From: CAG-791 sp964386925
GTDB lineage: Bacteria > Bacillota > Clostridia > Lachnospirales > Lachnospiraceae
DNA: 44,017 nt
Reading direction: 5' to 3'
NCBI GenBank assembly: GCA_964386925.1
Contig: CAYLUU010000003.1
Location: 1 to 44,017 of the forward strand
The notes below the pieces were generated by a model. That model was not told the DNA's origin and searched no databases. It saw only the letters and a program-made list of their open reading frames with translations. Shown piece after piece: positions 1-8,484 of this stretch. The number at the start of each line of letters is the position of its first letter. Position 1 is the stretch's first letter. Position numbers and translations under genes: made by a program.

Positions 1-55
1 TCCGGAAATCAGGCAAGTTAATATGGCTAGTTATTTAAAAATCGCTGTACTAGTT

Positions 56-1648
56 TCAGTTCTTCGAGAACTCCGCGAGCTCCAGCCCCTTGTTGCGGTC
101 CAGAACCATCTGCGGGCTCCACGCATTGACGAACAGGAGCAGCGGCTGGTCCTTCATATCCTTTACCAGCTTCATGTCCGTCGTCCCCACGATGTTCTTC
201 ACATCGCCATCGCACTTCGTAATCCAGCGAATGTTCTCATAGGGCAGCATCTCCAGGCGAATGTCCACGTTGTACTCGCTCTTCAAGCGGAACTCGAGCA
301 CATCGAACTGCAGGACACCTACCACGCCGGCTATGATCTCTTCCATACCGGTGTTGTATTCCTGGAATACCTGAATGGCACCCTCCTGCGCAATCTGGCG
401 AATTCCCTTCACGAACTGATCACGCTTCATGGTGTCCACCTGACGAACCCTGGCGAAATGCTCCGGTGCGAAGGTCGGAATTCCTTCATAATGAAGCCGA
501 TCCCCCGGCAGGCAGAGCGTATCACCGATGGAATAAATCCCCGGATCGAATACACCCATGATGTCACCGGCATAGGCCTCGTCCAGCACCTTGCGCGAGC
601 TTGCCATCAGCTGCTGCGGCTGTGAGAGGCGCTGCGTTCTGCCGCTCTGCATGTGGCGAACCTCCATGCCCGCCTCGTATTTGCCCGAGCAGATGCGCAT
701 GAAGGCCACACGGTCGCGGTGTGCCTTGTTCATGTTCGCCTGAATCTTGAACACAAACGCTGAGAAACCATTGTTCACCGGATCCACCGGTACGCCGTCA
801 CTGGTACGAGCCACCGGCGGCAATGCCATCTTCAGGAATGCCTGCAGGAAAATTTCCACGCCGAAGTTCTGCAGTGCCGATCCGAAGAATACCGGTGTCA
901 GCTCACCTGCCTGAATCTTCTCCAGGTCAAAATCAGCCGAGGCACCATCCAGCAGATCGATCTCGCCCATCAATGTCTCATAGGCATCTTCCCCAATCTC
1001 GCCGACGACGGTATCCCTGTCATCCAGTTTCACACGGGTCTCTGATCCTTCCTTTGTTCCCTTCTGGGTATCAAAGTACTGAATGACCTCATTGCTCTCC
1101 CGGTCATAGATTCCCTGAAAAGCCTTTCCGGATCCGATCGGCCAGTTCACCGGGCAGGTCTCCACACCGAGGTTCTTCTCGATGTCATCGAGCAGCTCAA
1201 AGGTATCCAGCGCATCACGGTCCATCTTGTTAATGAACGTGAAGATCGGCACATGACGCATGGCGCAGACCTTGAACAGCTTTTTGGTCTGTGCCTCAAC
1301 GCCCTTGGAACCATCGATTACCATGACGGCAGAATCTGCCGCCATCAGTGTACGATAGGTATCCTCGGAGAAGTCCTGGTGTCCTGGTGTATCCAGAATG
1401 TTGATGCAGCAGCCATCATATTCGAACTGCAGCACGGAAGAGGTCACCGAGATACCTCTCTTCTTTTCAATTTCCATCCAGTCAGAAACCGCTGTCTTCG
1501 CCGTTGCCTTTCCTTTTACGGACCCGGCCTGATTGATGGCACCTCCATACAGGAGGAACTTCTCTGTCAGTGTTGTTTTGCCGGCATCCGGATGAGAAAT
1601 AATAGCGAACGTCCTGCGGCGTCCGATCTCTTCTGCAATCGTCCCCAT
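56..1648 (-). CDS. prfC: Peptide chain release factor 3 (RF3)
   Basis: Translational GTPase that removes RF1/RF2 from the ribosome after peptide release. The 530-residue length is normal for RF3. The P-loop SHPDAGKTT is at residues 18-26, the switch I region RGISVTS at 64-70, DTPGH at 86-90 and NKMD at 140-143. The RF3-type domains II and III follow to the end. The ATG directly follows the pnp stop codon with no spacing, and its AAGGA ribosome site lies inside the last pnp codons, so translation is probably coupled to pnp. The 55 bases beyond the stop show no gene or clear terminator. RF3 is well supported; EF-G-like tetracycline resistance proteins are excluded by length and switch sequence. 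Confidence 0.96.
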   Translation of the reverse strand: MGTIAEEIGRRRTFAIISHPDAGKTTLTEKFLLYGGAINQAGSVKGKATAKTAVSDWMEIEKKRGISVTSSVLQFEYDGCCINILDTPGHQDFSEDTYRTLMAADSAVMVIDGSKGVEAQTKKLFKVCAMRHVPIFTFINKMDRDALDTFELLDDIEKNLGVETCPVNWPIGSGKAFQGIYDRESNEVIQYFDTQKGTKEGSETRVKLDDRDTVVGEIGEDAYETLMGEIDLLDGASADFDLEKIQAGELTPVFFGSALQNFGVEIFLQAFLKMALPPVARTSDGVPVDPVNNGFSAFVFKIQANMNKAHRDRVAFMRICSGKYEAGMEVRHMQSGRTQRLSQPQQLMASSRKVLDEAYAGDIMGVFDPGIYSIGDTLCLPGDRLHYEGIPTFAPEHFARVRQVDTMKRDQFVKGIRQIAQEGAIQVFQEYNTGMEEIIAGVVGVLQFDVLEFRLKSEYNVDIRLEMLPYENIRWITKCDGDVKNIVGTTDMKLVKDMKDQPLLLFVNAWSPQMVLDRNKGLELAEFSKN

Positions 1649-3772
1649 TTACTGAGCATCCTTCGGTGCGTCCTTGATCGAGAAGGAAACACGGCCAAGC
1701 TTGTCCTTGCCAAGGCAGATCACGCGAACCTTATCACCCAGTGTCAGAACGTCCTCTACGTGCTCGATGCGGCGAGGAGCGATCTTGGAGATATGTACCA
1801 TTCCCTCCTTGCCCGGGGCGAACTCGAGGAATGCACCGAAGTCCTTAATGGATACAACAACGCCATCCAGAACCTGACCCTCGTAGAAGTCTGTGGTAAT
1901 GATGCTGATCATTCTCTTGGCATCTGCCATGCCCTCTGCATCTGTGCCGCAGATCGAAACCTTTCCGTCATCGCTGATATCGATCTGGCAGCCGGTGCGC
2001 TTGATGATCTCATTGATGGTCTTGCCGCGCTGGCCGACAACTTCACCGATCTTCTCAGGATCGATCTGGATCATGTCGATCTTCGGAGCATACTGGCCAA
2101 CCTCTGCACGAGGCTCAGCGATCGCCTGGCTCATAACACCGTTCATGATGAACTCACGAGCCTCCTTGCAGCGAGCGAAAGCGCCCTCTACGATGGCTCT
2201 GGTCAATCCATGGATCTTGATATCCATCTGAATTGCGGTAATGCCGTCATGGGTTCCGGTTACCTTGAAGTCCATATCGCCGAAGAAATCCTCCAGTCCC
2301 TGGATATCAGTCAGCAGAACGAACTCGTCATCGGTTGCACCGGTTACAAGGCCGCAGGAAATGCCTGCTACCTGCTTCTTAATCGGAACACCGGCATCCA
2401 TCAATGCCATGCAGGATGCGCAGGTGCTGGCCATCGAAGTGGAACCATTGGACTCCATCGTCTCCGATACGCAGCGGATCGCATACGGGAACTCCTCTAC
2501 GGACGGCAGAACCGGGAGCAGTGCTCTCTCTGCCAGTGCGCCGTGACCGATCTCGCGGCGTCCCGGTCCTCTGGAAACCTTGGTCTCACCGACAGAATAT
2601 GCCGGGAAATTATATTGATGTACGTATCTCTTCTCTGTTACGTTGGGATCCAGACCCTCTACGCGCTGTGCCTCAGACAGAGGAGCCAGTGTGCAGACAT
2701 CTACGATCTGGGTCTGTCCGCGATGGAACATAGCGGAACCGTGTACTCTCGGGATCAGACCAACCTCAGCATGCAGCGGACGGATCTGCGTCAGCTCACG
2801 GCCGTCCGGGCGCTTGTGATCCTTCAGGATCATCTTGCGAACGGTCTTCTTCTCATACTGATATACGGCATCCCCCAGCTGTGCCAGGTATGCTTCGTTG
2901 TCGGCAAAAGCCTCCTTCAGGCGTGCTGTGATCTCTGCAACAGCCTGCTCGCGGGTCTGCTTGTCATCTGTGAAGACAGCCTTCTCCATCTCCTCCTGCG
3001 GAACGATCTTCTTCATATCCTCGAACATCTGCTCCGGAACTGCAACGGAGATGTACTCCTGCTTCGGCTTGCCGACTTCGCTCTGGATGAAATTGTAGAA
3101 CTGGATCAGCTCCTGGTTCACCGCATCTGCCTGATAGATATAGGAAATCATATCTGCCTCAGGAATCTCGTTGGCACCGGCCTCAATCATCAGAATTCTG
3201 TCTGCAGAAGAGGCAACGGTCAGGCACAGATCGCCCTCATCCCACTCCTTCTGGCTGGGGTTGATGATTACTTTGCCGTCTACGAGTCCAACCTGTGTTG
3301 CGGCGCAGGGGCCAGCGAACGGAATGTCAGAAATAGTGGTAGCCAGAGGTGCTCCCATCATAGCAACCAGCTCCGGACGGCATGCCGGATCCACACTCAT
3401 AACCATGCACTCCAGCGTTACATCGTTGCGCATATCCTTCGGGAACAGCGGACGCATCGGGCGGTCGATCACGCGGCTCGTCAGAACAGCATTGTCACTT
3501 GCCTTACCTTCTCTCTTCTTAAAGCCGCCGGGAATCTTACCAATAGCATAGAACTTCTCGCTGTACTCTACAGACAGAGGGAAGAAATCCACGCCGTCTC
3601 TGGGCGCTGCAGACTCGGTTGCTGTGCACAGAACCGTGGTATCACCATAGTGCATGAATGCGCAACCATTGGCCTGCTTACCGAATCTGCCGATATCAAC
3701 AGAAAGCGTGCGGCCGGCCAGCTCCATGGAGTAGGTGGTGTAAGTCTCTTTCTTTTCTACGTTGTAATTCAT
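1649..3772 (-). CDS. pnp: Polyribonucleotide nucleotidyltransferase (PNPase)
   Basis: Phosphorolytic 3'-5' exoribonuclease of RNA decay. The 707 residues hold two RNase PH-like domains. The first begins after a short N-terminal strand, and the second carries the conserved GSTSMAS segment with the phosphate-binding serines. A KH domain (about 555-615; GxxGKTINEI-type loop) and an S1 domain (about 625-700; DFGAFLEF and GMVHIS) follow. The start ATG lies about 150 bases downstream of rpsO, and the order rpsO-pnp is the classic one in bacteria. Two hairpins lie in the gap. The stop codon abuts the prfC start. The S1 domain ends almost at the C-terminus, so the long disordered tail of some PNPases is absent. 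Confidence 0.97.
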   Translation of the reverse strand: MNYNVEKKETYTTYSMELAGRTLSVDIGRFGKQANGCAFMHYGDTTVLCTATESAAPRDGVDFFPLSVEYSEKFYAIGKIPGGFKKREGKASDNAVLTSRVIDRPMRPLFPKDMRNDVTLECMVMSVDPACRPELVAMMGAPLATTISDIPFAGPCAATQVGLVDGKVIINPSQKEWDEGDLCLTVASSADRILMIEAGANEIPEADMISYIYQADAVNQELIQFYNFIQSEVGKPKQEYISVAVPEQMFEDMKKIVPQEEMEKAVFTDDKQTREQAVAEITARLKEAFADNEAYLAQLGDAVYQYEKKTVRKMILKDHKRPDGRELTQIRPLHAEVGLIPRVHGSAMFHRGQTQIVDVCTLAPLSEAQRVEGLDPNVTEKRYVHQYNFPAYSVGETKVSRGPGRREIGHGALAERALLPVLPSVEEFPYAIRCVSETMESNGSTSMASTCASCMALMDAGVPIKKQVAGISCGLVTGATDDEFVLLTDIQGLEDFFGDMDFKVTGTHDGITAIQMDIKIHGLTRAIVEGAFARCKEAREFIMNGVMSQAIAEPRAEVGQYAPKIDMIQIDPEKIGEVVGQRGKTINEIIKRTGCQIDISDDGKVSICGTDAEGMADAKRMISIITTDFYEGQVLDGVVVSIKDFGAFLEFAPGKEGMVHISKIAPRRIEHVEDVLTLGDKVRVICLGKDKLGRVSFSIKDAPKDAQ

Positions 3773-3795
3773 TGCTTTACCCTTTGCTCTTCCTT

Positions 3796-3878
3796 CCGGG
3801 GGTCCTTCGTCCCCGGATACTCATAAACCATCGTCCGGCGCCCAATTGCCCGAACAATCAGAGAAGGCGACGCCGGAC
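3796..3878 (-). promoter_or_regulatory. rpsO-pnp intergenic hairpins
   Basis: Two inverted repeats fill the gap between rpsO and pnp. One is CCGGGG/CCCCGG at 3796-3816. The other is a perfect 8-bp arm pair GTCCGGCG at 3833-3840 and CGCCGGAC at 3871-3878 around a 30-base loop. In E. coli the equivalent gap holds an RNase III-cleaved stem used for pnp autoregulation. A similar role here is inference. No U-tract follows either stem in the direction of transcription, so a terminator is less likely. Confidence 0.5.
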
Positions 3879-3925
3879 CGGTTTCTCACCCGGCCCGCAC
3901 GCCGCCTTCCCCTTACTCACGTAAA

Positions 3926-4192
3926 TTACTTTCTGATGCCCAGCTTCTCGATCAGTGCACGATACTTCTCAAGGTCAGTCTTCTTGAGGTAGTCCAGCAG
4001 TCCTCTTCTCTGACCAACGAGCTTCAGAAGTCCTCTGTTGGAATGATAATCCTTCGGGTTCTTCTTCATGTGCTCAGTCAGATCTACGATTCTTGCGGTC
4101 AGGAGTGCAATCTGAACCTCGGAAGATCCGGTGTCGCCTTCCTTGCGGCCATACTCCTTGATAATCTCTGCCTTCTTCTCTGCTGTAATCAT
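3926..4192 (-). CDS. rpsO: 30S ribosomal protein S15
   Basis: Small-subunit protein that binds 16S rRNA early in assembly. It has 88 residues, the standard S15 length, beginning MITAEKKAEII and containing the family segments GDTGSSEVQIALLT and the C-terminal GLLKLVGQRRGLLDYLK. The open frame extends 22 codons upstream, but the internal ATG at 4192 is preceded by AGAGGAGA at good spacing and matches the family N-terminus, so it is taken as the start. pnp follows after a structured gap. Confidence 0.97.
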   Translation of the reverse strand: MITAEKKAEIIKEYGRKEGDTGSSEVQIALLTARIVDLTEHMKKNPKDYHSNRGLLKLVGQRRGLLDYLKKTDLEKYRALIEKLGIRK

Positions 4193-4438
4193 TGTCTCCT
4201 CTTTCTGCCATGTGTACCGCTCCATGCGGTCATCACAAGGTCTTCTGAAACCTCCCAATACTAAGAAACGGTTGTCATGACAATCTGCCTGACCGGAGTG
4301 CCGGATTCTGAGTATGGGAACTACACAACTCCGAATACACTACCACAATGTCAATCCGGATGCAAGTACCGCCTCACACCCGGATGCAGTTTTGTATTGT
4401 ATCTAAATACAATAGTATTTTCCATTATATGTAGCCTA
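4193..4438 (-). promoter_or_regulatory. rpsO leader with candidate promoter and dyad
   Basis: A perfect TATAAT on the minus strand lies at 4424-4429. Just downstream, near the expected transcription start, is an 8-bp perfect dyad TATTGTAT/ATACAATA separated by four bases (4395-4414). The leader to rpsO would then be about 220 bases, long enough for an S15-binding autoregulatory fold of the kind known in other bacteria. No good -35 is visible at 17 bases, so the promoter is tentative and the dyad could be an operator. Confidence 0.4.
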
Positions 4439-5002
4439 TTATCCTGCCAGTTGTGACACAATGAGGACTACCATGTCCTCCAGTGCATGTCCGCGTTCAT
4501 CCACGGTGATGTCTGCATACCTTTCATACATCGGAACCCGCTCATTGAACAACATCTCGATGGTCTGCCCTTCTCGGAGGGCAACGCCACGGTTTTTCGC
4601 ATCATGCAGGCGTTCTTCAAGCATATCAAGATCCATTTTCAGGTAGATCACACGACCGAGTTCCTTTAAATGTGCCATGGCTTTCTCGCCGTAGACGGCG
4701 CTTCCGCCGGGAGCGATGACGGAATGGCTGCAGGAAATACCGCATAGGGTCTCCTCTTCGAGCTGCAGGAAGCCGTCGACGCCGCGCTCTTCCATGAGCT
4801 GGGAGAGCTTCTTGCCGGTATTCCGCTGAATCACGAGATCACCGTCGATGAAATCATACCCAAGAGCCTTGGCAAGGATGATGCCGACGGTGCTCTTCCC
4901 GCAGGTCGGCATGCCGATCAGGATCAGGTTGTCGTGACCAGCTGGCTGTGCGAAGGTGATTTGGGAATTTGTGTTGGTGGGATTGGTCTTTGTTTTCTTC
5001 AT
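4439..5002 (-). CDS. Shikimate-kinase-like P-loop kinase
   Basis: Belongs to the shikimate kinase/gluconate kinase fold. Counting from a possible upstream ATG at 5026, the Walker A motif GMPTCGKST is at residues 38-46, the DGD motif at 61-63, APGGS at 105-109, and the lid NRGVAL and R-P-M-Y segments follow. Compared with AroK, the substrate-binding Asp and the lid and C-terminal Arg are kept. The Arg of the FR-x-x-E motif is replaced by Leu (FLQLEEE, Leu87). That Arg contacts shikimate, so the substrate may differ; this is inference. Neither ATG (5026 or 5002) has a strong ribosome site; 5002, giving MKKTKTN, was chosen. No aro genes are nearby: it sits between ribF and rpsO. Confidence 0.75.
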   Translation of the reverse strand: MKKTKTNPTNTNSQITFAQPAGHDNLILIGMPTCGKSTVGIILAKALGYDFIDGDLVIQRNTGKKLSQLMEERGVDGFLQLEEETLCGISCSHSVIAPGGSAVYGEKAMAHLKELGRVIYLKMDLDMLEERLHDAKNRGVALREGQTIEMLFNERVPMYERYADITVDERGHALEDMVVLIVSQLAG

Positions 5003-5040
5003 AATGTGTCGTCTCTGAAACCTCATGTGTATATGTTCAG

Positions 5041-5130
5041 CACAGAGCGATTTTCAGAGAGAACTGACCGTTTACGGGCATGTTCTCGAATGAAATCGTT
5101 CTGTGGCCAAGCCCCGGAGGGGCTCTGGCC
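5041..5130. repeat. Tandem inverted repeats upstream of the shikimate-kinase-like gene
   Basis: Two adjacent stem-loops. The first pairs CACAGA-CGATTT at 5041-5052 with its complement at 5093-5105. The second pairs GGCCAaGCCCC with GGGGCtcTGGCC at 5105-5130. Together with the element at 5191-5335 they fill the 349-base gap between ribF and the kinase gene. A short open frame across this gap (5037-5339) shows no recognisable protein and simply crosses the repeats. Confidence 0.6.
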
Positions 5131-5190
5131 AACTTCATCGATAATGCGAAGCATTTGAGATGAGGTGCTGAATAGATTCTATCTGTGTAA

Positions 5191-5335
5191 CTATTCAGAG
5201 CCAAGCAAATTTGCATAAAATGTGCGAGTAATGCTTGCATTGACGAGCCCATTTTTGCAAATTTATTTGGCGAGAACGCCACATGAGCAAAAGGAAAGCT
5301 GCGTAGCAGCGATTTTGCGAATGGGCTCTGAATAG
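5191..5335. repeat. 145-bp MITE-like element with 12-bp terminal inverted repeats
   Basis: The ends are CTATTCAGAGCC (5191-5202) and its exact complement GGCTCTGAATAG (5324-5335). Inside, GAGCCCAT is inverted again as ATGGGCTC, TTTGCAAAT-type palindromes occur, and a small GCTGCG-TA-GCAGC-type stem lies near 5308-5320. There is no coding potential. The structure fits a non-autonomous inverted-repeat element or a structured intergenic repeat; no target-site duplication is obvious. Confidence 0.6.
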
Positions 5336-5351
5336 TCACCTATCTGTAAAT

Positions 5352-6269
5352 CTATATCAGCCCGTGGTACTGCTTCCCGGCGGTCAGATCTTCCTGCATG
5401 GTCTGCTCTAACTCGTCAAGACCGCTGAATCTTCGCTCCGGTCTCCGAAAGGTGAGAAGCGATGTCGTGATGACGCGTCCGTACAGATCGCCCATGTAAT
5501 CGTAGATATGTGTCTCTACCGTCACAGCACCGGCATCCGTCACAGTAGGCTTCACGCCGATGTTGGTCATGCCGGGATACTCTCTGCCGTCCAGCCGTAC
5601 CGTAGAATAGTACACACCATGCGGCGGCAGGAGCTTGTCCGATTCCGGGATCTGGTTCACGGTCGGAATGCCGATGGTGCGTCCCAGGGCATTCCCGTGC
5701 AGCACGGTTCCGAGAATCTGATAGGGACTGCCGAGGCACTCCTGCACCTGCTCCATCTCGCCGCCACGCACCAGCTCGCGGATCATTGTGGAGCTGATGG
5801 GCTGCCCGTCATGCTCTTCCTTCGCAATCTCAACAGCGCTGTAACCGCAGCTATCCTGAAGACTTCGAAGCAGGGCAAAATCGCCCCGTCCACGATCGCC
5901 GAAGGACAGATCCGGTCCGGCCGCAACCACCCCGGCCTGCAGCCTTTCACACAGGATCTCCTGCACGAAGCGCTCCGGCTCTGTCGCCGCCATCTCGCGG
6001 TCAAAGGGCAGCTCCACCAGAAGGTCCACGCCCATCTCATCGCAGCAGCGCCTTTTCTCTTCTCTCGTTGTGAGCAGTCCGCTATCCAATGTGCCGAAGA
6101 ACACCTCCGGCAGCGGATCGAAGGTCAGAACGCAGGACTGCATACCCTCTCTGTGCAGAATCTCCTGCAGAAGGCGCCGGTGCCCCTTATGCATCCCATC
6201 AAATTTGCCGATGGCTACGGCTGAGGGAGTATCGGTATGAAATTGTGTCAGGTCCGTTATGATTTGCAT
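5352..6269 (-). CDS. ribF: Bifunctional riboflavin kinase/FAD synthetase
   Basis: Converts riboflavin to FMN and FMN to FAD. The N-terminal nucleotidyltransferase domain has GKFDGMHKGH at 21-30 (the HxGH-type ATP site) and ISSTMIR near 158-164. The C-terminal riboflavin kinase domain has GNALGRTIGIPTVN near 192-205 (the family PTAN motif reads PTVN) and the NIGVKPTV and ETHIYDY segments. The 305-residue length is typical. It follows truB in the same direction, separated by a 200-base patch of palindromes. The truB-ribF order is usual in Firmicutes. Confidence 0.95.
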   Translation of the reverse strand: MQIITDLTQFHTDTPSAVAIGKFDGMHKGHRRLLQEILHREGMQSCVLTFDPLPEVFFGTLDSGLLTTREEKRRCCDEMGVDLLVELPFDREMAATEPERFVQEILCERLQAGVVAAGPDLSFGDRGRGDFALLRSLQDSCGYSAVEIAKEEHDGQPISSTMIRELVRGGEMEQVQECLGSPYQILGTVLHGNALGRTIGIPTVNQIPESDKLLPPHGVYYSTVRLDGREYPGMTNIGVKPTVTDAGAVTVETHIYDYMGDLYGRVITTSLLTFRRPERRFSGLDELEQTMQEDLTAGKQYHGLI

Positions 6270-6294
6270 AGATTCCTTGCTGTATTCTATCTGT

Positions 6295-6422
6295 TTAGGG
6301 AAACGCTGATTAAAGCGTTTCCCTCGCCGGATTTGCGCTGCGAAGCAGCATTTTCCCTTGCAAATCCGTGCGATCCACCGGAGGTTGCTAAGGAAATGCT
6401 GATTTAATCAGCGTTTCCTTAG
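6295..6422. repeat. Cluster of three palindromes, including two GGAAACGCT-type repeats
   Basis: AGGGAAACGCT and AGCGTTTCCCT form a stem at 6297-6323. CGGATTTGC (6329-6337) pairs with GCAAATCCG (6359-6367), enclosing a GCTGC/GCAGC stem. CTAAGGAAA-GCTGATT pairs with AATCAGC-TTTCCTTAG at 6388-6422. The first and third belong to one short palindrome family, with a further copy at 24549-24578. They lie between truB and ribF and may act as intercistronic mRNA structures. Confidence 0.65.
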
Positions 6423-6467
6423 CACCTGGCGATTTCAACGTGAATCGGCCGCTTACGGTCAGGCGCC
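6421..6467 (-). repeat. Half copy of the 65-bp palindrome family (family A)
   Basis: Read on the minus strand, this piece contains CGATTCACGTTGAAATCG followed by CCAGGTGCTAA, matching the right arm of the elements at 19701-19775 and 22228-22305. The left arm is missing, and the GGTGCTAA end runs straight into a GGAAACGCT palindrome, as if one repeat had inserted into or recombined with another. Confidence 0.5.
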
Positions 6468-6470
6468 GAG

Positions 6471-7457
6471 TTATCTTCTGTCTCTCTCCCGCGAGTCGGT
6501 GTCATGGAACATCTTGGTCGGCAGAGCACGGCGTCTTCCGTCTTCGTAATGGTACAGGGCATAGAACTCGCCCTGCTCATCGTAGACCCGGATTTGCGGC
6601 TCCTTCGGAAGTTTCCCTTCTATGGTGTTCGCACCGGAGAGGGCGTTGCCGTTACGCAGATATTTCATGTCTTCTTCACGAATGTGAATCGCCGGTGCCC
6701 CGGCGAAAAAGGAATCCACCGGAATGACATGCGGCTGCACACCTGCCGGCCCTTTCTCATCCATGAGAGTCTGCAGTTCATCCAAACGAAGGGCATCCTC
6801 CAGTCGGAAGATTCCGACACGTGTCCGCTGCAGGTGCTCCATGGCACCGCCGACGCCCAATGCATTGCCAATGTCCTCGCAGAGTGTCCGGATATACGTT
6901 CCCTTCGAGCAAACGACGCGCAGTGTTACGTAGGGAAGTTCTACTGCCTGCACCTCCAGCTCAGAGATCTCGATCTCGCGTGCTTTCCGCTCTACGGTAA
7001 TCCCCTCCCGTGCCAGCTCATACAGCCGCTTGCCGTTGCTCCAGACAGCGGAATACATGGGCGGGATCTGATTTATTTTGCCTGTAAAATGTGCGGCAGC
7101 TTCGCAGATTCGTTTCTTCGCCGCCTCCTGGCTGCCGCCGAGCAGCTGCAGCACCTCATCATCCGTTTTCTGTGTCAGGATGGCGCCGGTCATATCCTGC
7201 GTGTCCGTCGTGACGCCGAGCCGCAGCCTTGCCACATATTCCTTGTCGCGATCTGCAATGAGCTCTGCGAGTTTCGTTGCATTGCCAAGGCATACCGGCA
7301 GGACACCCACTGCCATTGGATCCAGCGTTCCCGTGTGGCCGATACGGCGCAGGTGCAGAATGCCGCGCAGCTTCGCCACCACATCGCTGGAGGTATAACC
7401 AGGCTCCTTATTCACGACCAGCATGCCGCAGAAGTGATTCTCGGTTCGAACTGCCAT
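6471..7457 (-). CDS. truB: tRNA pseudouridine(55) synthase
   Basis: Isomerises U55 in the T-loop of tRNAs. It has 328 residues. The catalytic Asp46 lies in GHTGTLDPMAVGVLP (41-55), and the conserved KGTYIRTL segment and a C-terminal PUA-like domain follow. The open frame continues 67 codons upstream, but that stretch has no family similarity. The ATG at 7457 has GGGGAG just upstream and gives the usual short lead into LVVNKEPGYTSSD. It lies 58 bases from nrnA and is probably co-transcribed with it. Confidence 0.96.
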   Translation of the reverse strand: MAVRTENHFCGMLVVNKEPGYTSSDVVAKLRGILHLRRIGHTGTLDPMAVGVLPVCLGNATKLAELIADRDKEYVARLRLGVTTDTQDMTGAILTQKTDDEVLQLLGGSQEAAKKRICEAAAHFTGKINQIPPMYSAVWSNGKRLYELAREGITVERKAREIEISELEVQAVELPYVTLRVVCSKGTYIRTLCEDIGNALGVGGAMEHLQRTRVGIFRLEDALRLDELQTLMDEKGPAGVQPHVIPVDSFFAGAPAIHIREEDMKYLRNGNALSGANTIEGKLPKEPQIRVYDEQGEFYALYHYEDGRRRALPTKMFHDTDSRERDRR

Positions 7458-7515
7458 GTTATCTCTCCCCAATATTCTGTACATTTTCACAAGGACAGGG
7501 TGGCGGTAGAATCGC

Positions 7516-8484
7516 CTATACCCACACGCCTGCCTCGAGCTGTTCCTCGATGTGCGGCGCCAGATTGTTGATGATGTCATGATACGATCCGTTGCTGGTA
7601 AAGCCGGCCGCCCTTGCGTGTCCGCCGCCGCCGTAAAGCTGGGCGAGCTTCGACACATCTACCTCGCCGGTCGAGCGAAGGCTCACCTTGTAGCTCATCG
7701 TCTCCAGCTCATAGAGGAAGATCGAGCAGCATACACCATCGGTCTGTACCAGATGGCTTGCAATGCCTTCCAGATCCGCACTCGTTGCCTGATAGAAACG
7801 CATCGTCTGACGATCGATCTTGCTGACAATGCATCGTCCATCCATGAATCGAATGCTCTCGAGCAGTGCGCGGCCCAGGATCTGCTGCTGCACGTAGGTC
7901 TTCTCGTAGAACACATCCCGCACGATGGAAGAGAAATCAAATCCGTAGGTGATGAGCTTGCCTGCAATCTCCATGGTCTGGCGACCTGTGTTGGAGTACA
8001 TGAACACGCCCGTGTCTGTCACCATGCCGATGTAGAGATTCTGTGCCACCTCGGCATCAATCTTCTCTTCGTCCATTGTCAGGTATGCAAGCTCGCAGGC
8101 ACTGCTCGCGGTCGGAACGATGTAGTTCACATCGCCGCTGCCAGTGTTGGTCCGGTGATGGTCGATGTTGATCTTCTTCCCGGCCTTCATGAACAGATCC
8201 AGTGCATCTCCCAGTCTCTCCTTCTCACAGTCCAGGCAGATGAAAGCGTCATAGTGTGCCACATCTGTCTTACACTCATGATGAACCTTTTCCGAGCCGA
8301 TGATATTGCGAGCCAGCGATTCTCCGAAGTGTTCAAGGAAAACATCGACCCGCGCCCCCGGCATTGCCTTTTCCAGATACAGTGCCATTCCCATACAGGA
8401 ACCGACACAGTCTCCGTCCGGCCGGATATGGCCGCTGATACCGATGGTTCTGCAGTCCTTTACTTCTTCAAGGATATTTATCAT
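7516..8484 (-). CDS. nrnA: DHH/DHHA1 phosphoesterase, nanoRNase type
   Basis: Probable oligoribonuclease and pAp phosphatase that degrades nanoRNA and 3'-phosphoadenosine phosphate. It has 322 residues, with the metal-binding GHIRPDGD at 18-25, CLDC near 83-86, NIDHH at 106-110 and VTDTG near 155. The DHHA1 substrate-binding glycine motif GGGGHARAAG is near the C-terminus. The position between rbfA and truB is the conserved one in Clostridia. Single-domain c-di-AMP phosphodiesterases (GdpP) have extra N-terminal domains that are absent here. Confidence 0.93.
   Translation of the reverse strand: MINILEEVKDCRTIGISGHIRPDGDCVGSCMGMALYLEKAMPGARVDVFLEHFGESLARNIIGSEKVHHECKTDVAHYDAFICLDCEKERLGDALDLFMKAGKKINIDHHRTNTGSGDVNYIVPTASSACELAYLTMDEEKIDAEVAQNLYIGMVTDTGVFMYSNTGRQTMEIAGKLITYGFDFSSIVRDVFYEKTYVQQQILGRALLESIRFMDGRCIVSKIDRQTMRFYQATSADLEGIASHLVQTDGVCCSIFLYELETMSYKVSLRSTGEVDVSKLAQLYGGGGHARAAGFTSNGSYHDIINNLAPHIEEQLEAGVWV

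Noticed and set aside
1253..3826. Long open frame (857 codons) antisense to pnp
   Set aside because: It mirrors the codons of pnp on the opposite strand, has no ribosome site or family motif, and pnp itself is unmistakable.
5037..5339. A 100-codon minus-strand gene between the kinase and ribF
   Set aside because: The frame lies across inverted repeats, has no ribosome site, and shows no family resemblance.
6297..6323. Catabolite-repression (cre) operator in the GGAAACGCT palindrome
   Set aside because: It lacks the conserved TG and ends of the cre consensus, and recurs at gene ends, not promoters.
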